A stretch of DNA of 64,000 nt. It comes from Cristatella mucedo. Lineage: Eukaryota; Bryozoa; Phylactolaemata; Cristatellidae. A model generated the notes under the pieces. That model had not been told where the DNA came from. It saw only the letters and a list, made by a program, of their open reading frames with translations, and ran no database searches. Within the stretch, counting starts at the first letter, position 1, and the number at the start of each line of letters is the position of its first letter. The position numbers and the translations under genes were made by a program. The DNA lies in the NCBI GenBank assembly GCA_009760855.2, contig WPIO01000192.1:1-64000 (forward strand), in the 5' to 3' direction. This document shows, piece by piece, positions 54,290-64,000 of the stretch.

Positions 54290-56930
54290 AGGGCTGCCCA
54301 TTATGGCTGCCCGCCACACCGGCTAGCCTCAGCCAAGCTGTGAACGGCCAGACAGAAGTGTTTGATCAAGGAAAACATAAAACCAAACAAAAGCACGCAC
54401 ACACCACGAGAGTAGGCCAGCTCAGCGTGGATAGCGGCTACAGTAGGTGGGATAAAGCTTAGTAGAACAGCTTCCCATGAAAAGAAATGCATATGCAAAT
54501 AAAAAATGCATGCACAACTACTCGTGCTTCGGGGGCCCCACCCCCACTCCCCATTGTGGATGCACCCAAGGTGATGTACCTCCGTCTGAAATATGCACCT
54601 GCGACGGCATGTCATGGCTCTAAATAGCTTTGTGGTCAGTGACTCTGTCACTGACACCAATCCGGTCACACCCACCCCTTACCAAGCTCGTGATCGCATC
54701 GGATGATAGCTGCTGTTATCTGCAAGGGGGAGGGCGCTCTCATGGTATGATGGCTGCCTGCACGAGCCCGTCTGTCGCCGGGTGTCAGGAAGACAGAGGC
54801 CTGGCAGTGGCTACGTGATCAGACCACATCCACGATCTGTAGTGCTGACGCTGCCCTCTTGCTCCTAAAGCATGGCAGTACGATCGCGAGGGTCGGGGTG
54901 GCCGATGGCATTCTGGCAATCGTGAACTACCACCTCAGACCCCGCTAGCTGAATACCCGCTCGTTTGGTATTCCTAGCATTGTCTCGAACCGCTCAGCAC
55001 GCTCCCCACATGCGTCAATGTGAATCTCTCTAACTTAGTGGTCATCAGGCCTGTTATAACTCCATCGGCCACACTTAAAGCTTGCCTTTACAATCCTCAC
55101 TCAATGTGCAATAAGCCTCTGGTAATAAGTGACCTTACTGCTGAAAATGGTCTCGACCTGCTCGCCCTAATTGAAACTTGGCTAAAATCGATAAACTGTC
55201 CGACAATTAAAGACGCTACCCCAAACTGGTTTCTCATTCATTCACACCCCTTGATCAATCAAAACTGGAGGTGGAGTTGCTATTATCGTGCACTCGAAAT
55301 TCAACTTCAAGCCATTTGCAGTACCCTCGAAGCAGTCTTTTGAATCAATTGTCTTGGTCTCACCCGAAAACAAGCTACCGATAGTGGCAGTAGTCTATCG
55401 CCCACCGGGTAACAAATCCTCCCTTATCTCAGATTTCTCCGATCTCATTTAGATTCTGTGTGCAAGAAATTGATCCTTCCTTATTATGGGTGATTTCAAC
55501 GTTCACTTTGATAACTTATCTGATGCCTTCAGCACTGAATTTTGTGCATTGACTGACTCATTGTCTCTTGTGGCTCATGTGCATGGCCCTACTCACATCA
55601 AGGGTCGCACACTCGACCAGATTTTCTAATACAACTGTACTTTGTCATCACCAAATATTACCAAATCCTGCTTATCTGACCACATGCGGATCTCATTCAA
55701 TCTACGGTGTGTCCCCACCTTTTCTACAATAACCTGTGAATCGCGATAAAAATACAATTCATTTCTATAGCGCCCCAAGAGAACTTAATCTCTATTCAGG
55801 CGCTTCACATATGCCTCGGGGCTCGAGCCCACAACCTCAGTCAGACCTTGGTCGGGGCGAGCACCTTAACCGCTAGACCAAACCAGCTCAGCAACCTCAA
55901 GACCCTTGACATCGATGCATACCGTGCGAGAATATCTGCTTCCCCTCTGCTGTTATTTACTGTTGACTGTTATTGAATCGGTTCGAAGATTATCTGGCTA
56001 GTTGAAAGCTTATGCTTTACAGAGGCACATAAATCCTAACATGTGACCAAGCTGAAGATAATCTACTCCCCTACCAGGCCAGCTCGAAATCTAGGTGTCA
56101 TGTTCCGAAGTGACCTCTCGTTAGACGACCACATCAGCTCCACAGTCAAATCTGCCTACTTTCAGCTACATAATATTGCTAAAATTCGGGCTTGTTTAGA
56201 TAAGGATACCACGTCTAAGTTGGTCCATGCATTCGTGACATGTCTTGACTTCTGTAACTCACTGCTTGCTGGCCTACCGGCATGTGCAATCAGGCGGTTA
56301 CAGATGGTGTAAAACTCTGCAGCTAAGCTTGTCTGTCATGAGCCTCGCAGTTGCCAAATCTCACCACTTCTCGCCGACCTGCACTGGCTACCAGTCAAGC
56401 AACGGGTCGACTTTAAGGTTTTGTCACTTACTTTTAGGTCACTTCATTTTTTGCTCCAGCCTATCTCTTAGATCTACCCCCTCACAAGGCCAAGCATCGT
56501 ACCATCTGCTTTTTGGAACCCAACAGTTTACCAATACCTTGTACAAACCTCAAATCTTTTGGAGACCGTGCATTTAGCTCGTATGCTCCCAAAGCCTGGA
56601 ACTCTCTCCCGACTTGCATCAGAACGTTCCCTGACTTGACCACATTTAAAAAGAACTTAAAAACACATCTCTTTAGGACAGCATTTAGTGGGTCCCTGTG
56701 ATTCGTCCTTCATGTGCTTATCCGTGCTGACACTGTGCATGCTGACACTAACCACATTTGCATGCTGACCCTGTGCATGTCACCCCTAACCATGTTATTC
56801 ATGCTGTTTATAAAGCATGATATTATCACCAATCAATTGCGTTTCCCTTTGCAGCAAATGCAAAGCGCCTAGAAAGAGATTGAGTTCTCTCACGGCGCTA
56901 TATCAAGTGCATTATTCTTATCATTATTAC
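54290..56930 (+). mobile_element. Family 1 retrotransposon with 5' region, endonuclease start and 3' end; core deleted
   Basis: 54600-55015 is a GC-rich stretch ahead of the ORF and may be the element's 5' UTR. 55020-55343 encodes the endonuclease N-terminus (KACLYNPHSMCNKPLVISDL, LLALIETWLKS), and 55380-55740 continues it in other frames (VYRPPGNKSSL, GDFNVHFDNLSD). A SINE-B copy is nested at 55749-55892. The RT fingers and palm are missing, replaced at about 55960-56080 by unrelated sequence. From 56080 the C-terminal domain (DDHISSTVKSAYFQLHNIAK, SFGDRAFSSYAPKAW) runs to a full 3' tail at 56925. It is the only copy here showing the endonuclease N-terminus. Confidence 0.85.
55749..55892 (-). 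mobile_element. SINE-B nested in family 1 endonuclease
   Basis: The minus strand shows the A-box-like TGGTCTAGCGGTTAAGG, the B-box-like GGGCTCGAGCC, then a tail with GAAGCGCCTGAATAGAGATT and TCTCTTGGGGCGCTATAG. The flanks (GAATCGCGA and AACCTCAAG) rejoin exactly to the uninterrupted sequence at 45688-45705, so the borders are precise. No target duplication is seen. Confidence 0.88.
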
Positions 56931-56991
56931 TAACTACAAAGGCTTTACTGAACAAAAATACAGAAGATAGTTATTCTTTAAAATTGAGTGC

Positions 56992-57128
56992 ATTAGATGC
57001 CACATGATGAGCATTAGATGCATTAGATGCCACATGATGAGCTGTCTACTATGATTGGGCTAATACAATGTTGTGATGAATGAAAACATATGATTGGGCT
57101 AATACAATGTTGTGATGAATGAAAACCT
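56992..57128 (+). repeat. Two adjacent short tandem duplications
   Basis: GCATTAGATGCCACATGATGA occurs twice at 56992-57040. ATGATTGGGCTAATACAATG with TTGTGATGAATGAAAAC follows twice at 57049-57127. Both are near identical. Confidence 0.9.
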
Positions 57129-57805
57129 TATGAAAGGTATTATGCTATTTCCCACGCAGAGTTGTTTAGAAGTTTTAACGTATCAGACAGTGGGCCACCA
57201 TAGGGATATGTTTCAAGCTCGAAGCTGACATCAAAATATTCACCATACCACATAAAATGAGTAATTTATATTTCTAATTCAATGAAGATGATCAATGAGC
57301 TAAGTAAGGCGGAGTCAACTGCCGGTTTATAAAGCCGTTAGTATAAGTTTTTGACATGCTTGCTGCAAACAAGAAAAATAAGTCTTAATGGTCTTACGAT
57401 TTTTCAGTACACCCGTTACACTCCACTAAACAATTAACTAGATAATCAAGAGCTTTATTTAAAAAAAATCTTATTTTGATTTATTGACCTGCTTAGTGAA
57501 ACTACAAATAATAATAATTATGTCACGAGAGACTCGAGACTGCATTTACAATTCTATGTAATGAAGTGACTAGTTCAATTTTTACCACGAAGTGATCATC
57601 AATATGCTTGCTAGACACTGACTTGTTTGGATTACATGTATTATTTAAAAGCCAGCACTTAGCCATATAAAATACTAAATAATAATAGCTAATAACAGAA
57701 TAATAATAAATAATAGTTATTGATTCTCTCTTTCAAGAAAGATATTTTAGGGTCATTTTATACACAATTTATGCTTATTGTCCTGCTTGCAAGATGCTAA
57801 CTTAC

Positions 57806-58084
57806 ACAAGGTAGCAGTATCTTTGATGCTCGATAACTTGAGACGTCCAAGCTTCGTGACACCATTGGTAACCTCATAAAAGTGAACTCCGGGGCCACTT
57901 TGGACACCAATAATGTTGCTGGACGATTTGATCAAGACCGGTCTCTTCATTGGAAAGCTTGACAAGACAGACTCTTTCTCGAAATTGAAAAACACCACAT
58001 GATGATAAAAAGCCAAGACAAGTATGCTTTGACAACGGTGTATGCTTGAGATCTGAGGTCCAAATTCCTTCAGACAAGGCATTC
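57806..58084 (-). CDS. Propeller exon of the second NWD-type gene
   Basis: The acceptor is GGTTCTTGCAG and the donor is GTAAGTTA. It encodes LKEFGPQISSIHRCQSILVL, FFNFEKESVLSSFPMKRPVL and IIGVQSGPGVHFYEVTNGV. The four-strand rhythm suggests beta-propeller blades without canonical WD pairs. Its end phase does not fit 54168 directly, so at least one exon between them was missed. Confidence 0.6.
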
Positions 58085-59130
58085 CTGCAAGAACCATGGC
58101 TTGAAACATCTCACCAACGAGAAATTGAATTGTCGGGTGGTCCGGATCAGTCTAAAACGATTCAATTTATTAAGAGTGATTTGCATTTGCCATGCATAAA
58201 GAAATTTATGCCCTCATCATGTATTGTGCCACAAGCTTAGTTTACTTGGCCTGAACTCTTTTAAGAGTGTGCTGCCAAGCCTCGGTGCACCCAAGTCTAT
58301 GCACAAGTACTTAGAAAAAACAACTCACTTGCTCCAGTAGAATTGGCACTGGTGGCTAAATGAAATATCTCAAATTCTTATAATAACCTTGATTAAAGCA
58401 AGCCGTCATGCTCGCTTTTTTAGTCTTACTAGAATTAGCTCGTAATGTTTGAACTTCGACCACCCTTCTCAGTCAATTTAACAGCAACAAATATTCTGCG
58501 ATCAAATTGTTTGTGGACTGCCTGGCAGCCGCTTGTGTTACAGGTCACAGGTCCTGTCTTTGCAAGCAAAAGGTCAAGGCAAGCAACGATTTGCATGAGC
58601 CAGGTGCTCGAGTTGATAGCATTTTAGAAGTTCCTATGCCAAGTAATCATGGTGAGTTTTCCTTTGCCGGAGAAGATGGAATTTTATCCACTAAGAGGAG
58701 AGTTTTAGCCGGCTATATCAACTCTTGCCTGCTGCTACATTTATCACGTGAAGCAAGTCTGGATAGCCTGTATAGTTCTGCGCTAACTCTTTTCAGAAGG
58801 ATTGTCTTGAATCATCTTTTCGGCATTCAAGCTGGACGTGGATGCCCATTGGTTGTCAGCTAACGGTAGTAATTCTTCACCAAGGTGGCCCATTGTGTCA
58901 GGCCCAGTACTACTGAGCTCTTAACCCGTTGTCCTGGTTACTTATTTAAAAATAAGGTGACGATTTCTCAAAGTCGTCGTCGTTGTCGCTCCTGCTCCCA
59001 CTACCCGTCCGACAGTCGCCGAACTCAGTTCAGTCAAGCAGCCACTCAAGCAAGGCCACTGAACAGTGAGAGCTGGGCAGAGAATTCGGCAGAGGCAGAT
59101 GAATGCGTTCGTATAGCACCCGTGGTTCAG
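58085..59130. other. Unassigned sequence, likely intron or 5' side of the second gene
   Basis: An open frame at 58507-58863 on the plus strand has no recognisable motif. I see no exon with family signature. Confidence 0.4.
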
Positions 59131-59134
59131 ACTC

Positions 59135-59262
<128 letters not shown>

Positions 59263-59449
59263 GCATGTGGGTATGTGGGCGTGTGGGCATATGCATTTGG
59301 GCGTGGGTGTCGGCATGTGTGTGTGGGTGGGTGGGTGTGTGTAGGCTTGTGTGGGTGGGTGGGTGGGTGTTGTAGGCTTGTGTGTGAGTGGGCATGTGTG
59401 TTTGAGCGAGTTTGTGTGTGGGCGTTGTGTGGGCATGTTTTCTTGGTCC

Positions 59450-60840
59450 TGATAAGGGGTTCAGGGATTTATGGTTAGTATAATTTATGGTTACAAGCCA
59501 CGGGTAAAGAACGGAAGGAGGGGTTGCTTTTGCTTAGCAAAACAGCCTCAGTTTTCCACCTTCATAAGTAAGGCAGAAGTGGAGGTCTTTCTCAGTTAGG
59601 AAGTAGGGTCCGGTGAAGCTATGATCGAGGTATCAGGGCTTTCTGCTGAGGGGTCACTGTACGATTGACATGACTTCCCTAGTCACGTGCTTTATTGTTG
59701 GGGAGACCTCCATCTATGTGGGTCGAGCTACAGCATTGACGCAGGTTATCCAAGTACGGGGAGAGATTTCCGCGTAAGAGTGTTTATTTTTCTGAGAGTC
59801 TGCTAGGAGCATGGTAATAAGAAAGAACTGTACTTGCAGCAACAATTATTTGCGTGCGAATAAAATTCGGTAAAAATCCCCTATTGGTGAATTGTGACTC
59901 GATACAATATATGCCAACGAGCTCACGACTCTCAAGGAAACAATAAGTAGGATCACGCCTGACATACAAGCATGCAATTTCTTACATGCGGTGGAATGGT
60001 GGAGGAGAGTTCTACTGTCTGAGATCTGCAGGGCAAATTTTCTCTCACTGGCAATCTTTAAGCTAAAAAAATGCACACTAAGTAATTTTGCTGAAAGGAC
60101 TTAAGGGCAAGAGGGGGTAAGCAATGGTAAAGCAATTCAGCTACGAATGAAGGAGTGAGCCATATCAGGCTTTGTGGCTTGATGCATGACTAAATTTCTT
60201 GGATTAGAAGACCGACCTAAATGCCAATGTCAACTGCTGAAGCTGTGCTTGCTATCAGACACTACTGAGCTACGACTTCAATTTATTTATTTTTTCAATT
60301 TATTTTATTTATACCGACTTCAATTTATGGAGTCTTGCAACCTTATAAGGTCTTCAGCAAGCTGCTCAAGTAGTCCCCAATCTTGAACAGGGATCGAACA
60401 AGAAGATTACCTGAAAAGGTCTTCAGAATAAAATGTAAACGTCGGCAGGCAGTTATCACAAAGGACACCTCATTTATGAGCATCTGACTGTCACATCAGT
60501 GCACCTCTGACTAAGAGAAGAAATTCACTTTTTAAACTAAAGGCTTGGAGTTTCCTATTTGTATTTTGACTTTATCATCATTTTTGTAAGAAATCGGCCA
60601 GCATCAAGGAGAAAATTCTGCAAATCAGGCATTCAGTGTATCAATCGTTGCAGATATGTCTGAGGTTTGAAAAACAAGATTTTACAGTGTGACTAAATCG
60701 GCAAGAAGGATAATATAAATGGTGAAAAGAAGTAGCCCAAGCAAAGATCCCAGGAGTAATCCATTATAACCTATTTTGAAGGCTCTTCAAGTGACTGTTG
60801 CCTGTTACCATCTTTCATCTCAATGAAATATAACCTACTA
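59450..60840. other. Unassigned sequence
   Basis: No gene or repeat recognised. Confidence 0.45.
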
Positions 60841-60859
60841 TTGCAGAGCTGTGTTAACA

Positions 60860-61835
60860 ATCCCCGTGTGAGATTCAGGGTACTAGTCTCACTCCAAAGC
60901 TGGAAGCCGTCAAGATCAATAATAGCTCATCTCGTTTCACTCCAGTGACATATGCCCACACTCTGGGCACGCTGTTACAAAACAAACTACATGTGGATGA
61001 GCACTTAGCCTCCATTATCAATTCGGCACACTGTCAGCTAAAGAATATAAAGAAGTCTCCAAAAATTAGACCGCTTACACAAAGAGTAATGTTGCCAAAT
61101 AGCTTTCATTTTTGGAAAGTCAAATCTTGATCGCATCAATATCTTTCATTTGGCACTCCCGAGATGGGCCCGTAATCATCTGCAAATGGTGCAAAACTCA
61201 GCTGAATCAGTGGTCAGCTTCGAACCCTGTGGCTGCCATATTACATCACTTCTATTCGAGCTTCACTGGCTATTTGTCAAGTGACGAATGTCAAGGTGCT
61301 CTGTCTGGCCTATAGCTTGCTGCACTGGCGTGCACCAGACTACTCATTCGAACTCTCGCTCATTCAGTGTGCTCTCACACCATCCACCACAGCTTCCAGT
61401 CGCCCCTCTATTGTTCTTCTCTGCATTATATCGGAAATCTATTGGCGATCGCGCACTCAGTTCGCATAAAGTAATTTCCAGCTTTTGCTACCATCATTGA
61501 CTTTGTAAAGTAGAATTTGTAGATCATTGACTTTGTGACATTGAGGCCTCAGCTAAAGATGCATCGTTCTGCTCAGCCCACCCTGCTTCCTTGTGATAAT
61601 GTCTCTGTGGGCTTTCCATGCTTACCTGCCTGTTGCCATTCAATTGTATAACGACTAGTGGCTCTGTGTGTCTTCTGCTGTGATGCTTAGTACCCGTCTA
61701 AGCATGATACCATGCTTGATATTGAATCCTAGTTATTACTTCTCCTATTGCAAGTTTGAAAATACCAGGGAAGTGATTTGATTCTCTGACGGTACAATAA
61801 AACGGCTTATTATTATTTTTTAATATTATTAAGGA
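60860..61835 (+). mobile_element. Diverged L2-type retrotransposon, C-terminal half and 3' tail
   Basis: Plus frames: LGTLLQNKLHVDEHLASIIN, SAHCQLKNI, then NHLQMVQNSAES-like and SIGDRALSSHKV. The tail (TTTGAAAATACCAGGGAAG, GATTCTCTGACGGTACAATA) has the layout of family 1 with different sequence, so it is a sister family or a very old copy. Confidence 0.7.
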
Positions 61836-61998
61836 ATTGAGAATCAATCGTGTAAAATCATACGAAGAGATCCGGTAGAAATAAATAATCTACTAGAGTC
61901 GGCATCCTGAGAAGGTCGTTAGGCACTTGCAAAATTGCTAACTTTGTGAACTTATTAGACTGAAGCTGAACAACCGAAAAAAGCTCAGCGAACATATC

Positions 61999-62620
61999 TC
62001 ATGTGGCTTCTTCTAGCAATCGAAGTGTCACGTTTCAAAGCAGCCTTAGATTGGGTGACCGCATCAGCTCCCTTTTCAGGTCTGCTTATTTTCAAATTCA
62101 TGCCCGGTCAGACAAGAATGCCACAGCTAAGTTGGAACATCTATTTGAGAGCTCCAATCTAAGCTTCTGCAGCTTCCACTTTCCGGAGATTATGTCTAAG
62201 CAATAAGTCACTTACAAATCGATCAAACATCTGCAGCTAGGTGAATCTGTCCTAAACATCGAAACTACCATTTGACACAATTCTCGCTGATCTGCACTCT
62301 CTTCTGATTAAGAAGGGCATCGAGTTCAAGGTTCGGTTGCCAACTTTCCCATTCCTCTAGTCTGCTAACTTGGCCTAACTACTCCTCGATCAAGCTAGGT
62401 ATGATACATCCCACTCTTCTTACGCAAGTCTTTTAGGTGTGCCTCTAAGCAATCTCATATCCTTTGAAGACCGTGCCTTTAGTTCGTATGTCCCCAATGC
62501 CTGGAACTCCCTCGGCATCGACGTCACAACATCCCCAAATTTGATGATATTTCGAAAGAAGCTTAAACCTCACCTATTTTTACAAAGCCTTGTGAACATA
62601 TAAAGAGTATCTTGAACAAG
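61999..62620 (+). mobile_element. Old family 1-like fragment
   Basis: Plus frames: SNRSVTFQSSLRLGDRISSL, FRSAYFQIHA, and near 62470 LISFEDRAFSSYVPNAWNSL. There is no intact tail. Confidence 0.7.
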
Positions 62621-62649
62621 ATATAGCTCTATTATTTTTATTAAGTGTG

Positions 62650-63060
62650 GGTGGGCATCGTTTGCAGAGAAATGATAGTCGACACCGGTGTTTCAAATTG
62701 GCTTCTATAGAAGTCAGTATAAATGAGGTGAAGCACTAGAACGATAACACATTGTTGCAGAACTCAGTAGCTATTAAGGCTGCTAGTTGAGACATTAGCA
62801 CCAAATGACACGTGCTGCATGCAATTGCACAGGTACGAGTCAAGCAAAGTCAGAACACTGTCTGCCAGGCCGATCCAGGATGTTGTAATCGACATCATTG
62901 ACAGTAGACAGATCGAGTACAGCAAAACATGACTTTCCTTCTTATTATTGCTGTGTAAAATGCGATTAGACACAAAAAAGAAAGGTCTTGGCGGTGTGGT
63001 GTCATTCAAATCAGCACTGAAATTTATTACATCAGTTTTGCTAATAAGGTGCACAAAAAA
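62650..63060 (-). mobile_element. RT fragment of a further non-LTR family
   Basis: The minus frame has VLLYSICLLSMMSITTSWIG, ADSVLTLLDSYLCNCMQH and VSFGANVS. The order matches the RT palm block LLDLSAAFD-T-DH followed by WIGL-DSVL-F-SYL, but its sequence differs from families 1 and 2. Confidence 0.6.
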
Positions 63061-63069
63061 TGAAGAATA

Positions 63070-63820
63070 CAGGTGGGTCATTGATTGGATGACTTAGCTA
63101 GAATAGCAGAATCCATTCCAGGACTATTCATTATTAGTCTGATGATGGACGATTTAGAATGGCTTAGAAACGATTCCTTTATCTAGTGAACATTTACAAT
63201 TTGAGCTATAACTAGAATATATTTCTCTACCAATGAAGACCGAAAAGGGGTTAGTTTAAGGCATGCAGGTATGTCTTTTTCTGGCCTCACTAATTGTGAC
63301 CGCAATCAATATTTTTAATAAATCAAGGTAACATTTAATAACGGAGGCTGCAGATGGCGACCTCGCCCATCCAGCAGGCAGAAGAGGTGACATTACGAAG
63401 ACGCCAATGTGTGTAAATTTTTATTGACGGCAGACCCGTTTTCAGCCTTAAAAGACCTAGCAGAACCACAAACCAACAAGGCTTGCTCAGTTGTGTTGCA
63501 TTCAATTTGTAATAAGACTTTACCTGTGATATTGAGTTTTAAAATACTTCCTCGTCATTTTGTGGACTGTGGTAGCATCGCCTAAGTTCAAGAGTACGAG
63601 CCTCACTAAGCAAGAACTATGGAAAGTAACAAATGTTACTTTGACGGGGACTAACACCGACCAGATGAACAATGGGGCTGCATGCTTAGCTACCTGATCT
63701 ATCTTTCATTACACGTTATACTAGCCAAAAAAGATTTGCAAATTCCCTAGCGGTGTTCAAATATACTTGCAAAACAAGCAAAGTAGCCCCATATTAACTT
63801 GTGAGTATACCTACTCATGT
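63070..63820. other. Unassigned sequence
   Basis: No recognisable gene or repeat. Confidence 0.45.
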
Positions 63821-63825
63821 TCATG

Positions 63826-64000
63826 CCATGCTGGTCTAGACCGTTGGTTAAGGTGCTCATCTAGAATCAAAATAAAAGTGAGTGCATTTGATGACCGAGG
63901 TCGTGGGCTCGCCCCCTGGCTCCTGAATAGACATTAGGTTCTCTTACGGCGCTATACAAACACACATTCACGAACACACACCCACACACTCAGAGTAGCA
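63826..64000 (+). mobile_element. SINE-B with CA-rich end
   Basis: The A-box-like TGGTCTAGACCGTTGGTTAAGG and B-box-like GGTCGTGGGCTCGCCCC are followed by the tail GGCTCCTGAATAGACATT, GGTTCTCTTACGGCGCTATA and an ACACA-rich run to the window edge. Confidence 0.8.

Noticed and set aside
58507-58863. 118-codon plus-strand ORF
   Set aside because: No motif, no splice or promoter context, and the neighbouring gene is on the other strand. Kept as unassigned.

Overview
The window is animal nuclear DNA, most likely from an invertebrate. Genes are split into short exons with GT-AG introns (one probable GC-AG), intergenic space is large, and most of the sequence is decayed non-LTR retrotransposons, tRNA-headed SINEs and (ATT)n or (GT)n microsatellites. 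There are no operons, and no functional rRNA or tRNA gene was seen. The species cannot be named from the sequence.

Host genes. The minus strand carries a multi-exon gene of the DUF4062-NACHT-WD40 type (NWD1/NWD2-like STAND ATPase) between about 29.1 and 15.9 kb. I could place eleven exons. The order is the RIFLSSTF start of DUF4062, its VVDMRWGVR and LLGQRYG core, the Walker A NACHT segment (GGSGFGKTS), the Walker B segment (VLFLDSLG), the helical and winged-helix region, and the post-NACHT linker. WD repeats should follow to the left but were not found convincingly. Three exons at 58.1-52.0 kb on the same strand look like the propeller and acidic C-terminus of a second gene just upstream, so the locus may be a tandem pair of NWD-type genes.

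A decayed virus-like element. The AT-rich stretch from about 35.1 to 43.27 kb differs sharply from its surroundings. It holds a broken Polinton/Maverick-type (rve) integrase, a fibre-like repeat protein, a probable major-capsid region, two minor structural-looking ORFs, and one intact small two-helix membrane protein. It is riddled with stops and has been hit by at least four younger retrotransposon insertions. I found no DNA polymerase, and the termini were not resolved.

Mobile elements. Family 1 (L2/CR1-type, 3' end GCGCC-GAGTTCTCT-GGGCGCT-(ATT)n) has many copies; the most complete lies at 45.4-48.2 kb. Family 2 (3' end AGTTAC-GAGATACATTAC) lies at 5.5-8.1, 11.0-13.3, 27.2-28.5, 29.4-29.9, 41.9 and 50.4-50.8 kb. 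More diverged copies fill 60.8-63.1 kb. SINE-A and SINE-B are tRNA-headed, and SINE-B shares the family 1 tail. A 245-bp solo LTR with 5-bp target duplications sits inside a family 1 copy at 31.2 kb, and a GC-rich 1.05-kb insert with LTR-like ends sits in another at 32.3-33.3 kb. A roughly 170-bp satellite occupies 44.4-45.2 kb.

The gene models, the virus-like region and the nested insertions are read directly from translated motifs, splice-phase agreement and target duplications. Family names rest on my recognition of motifs, not on database searches.
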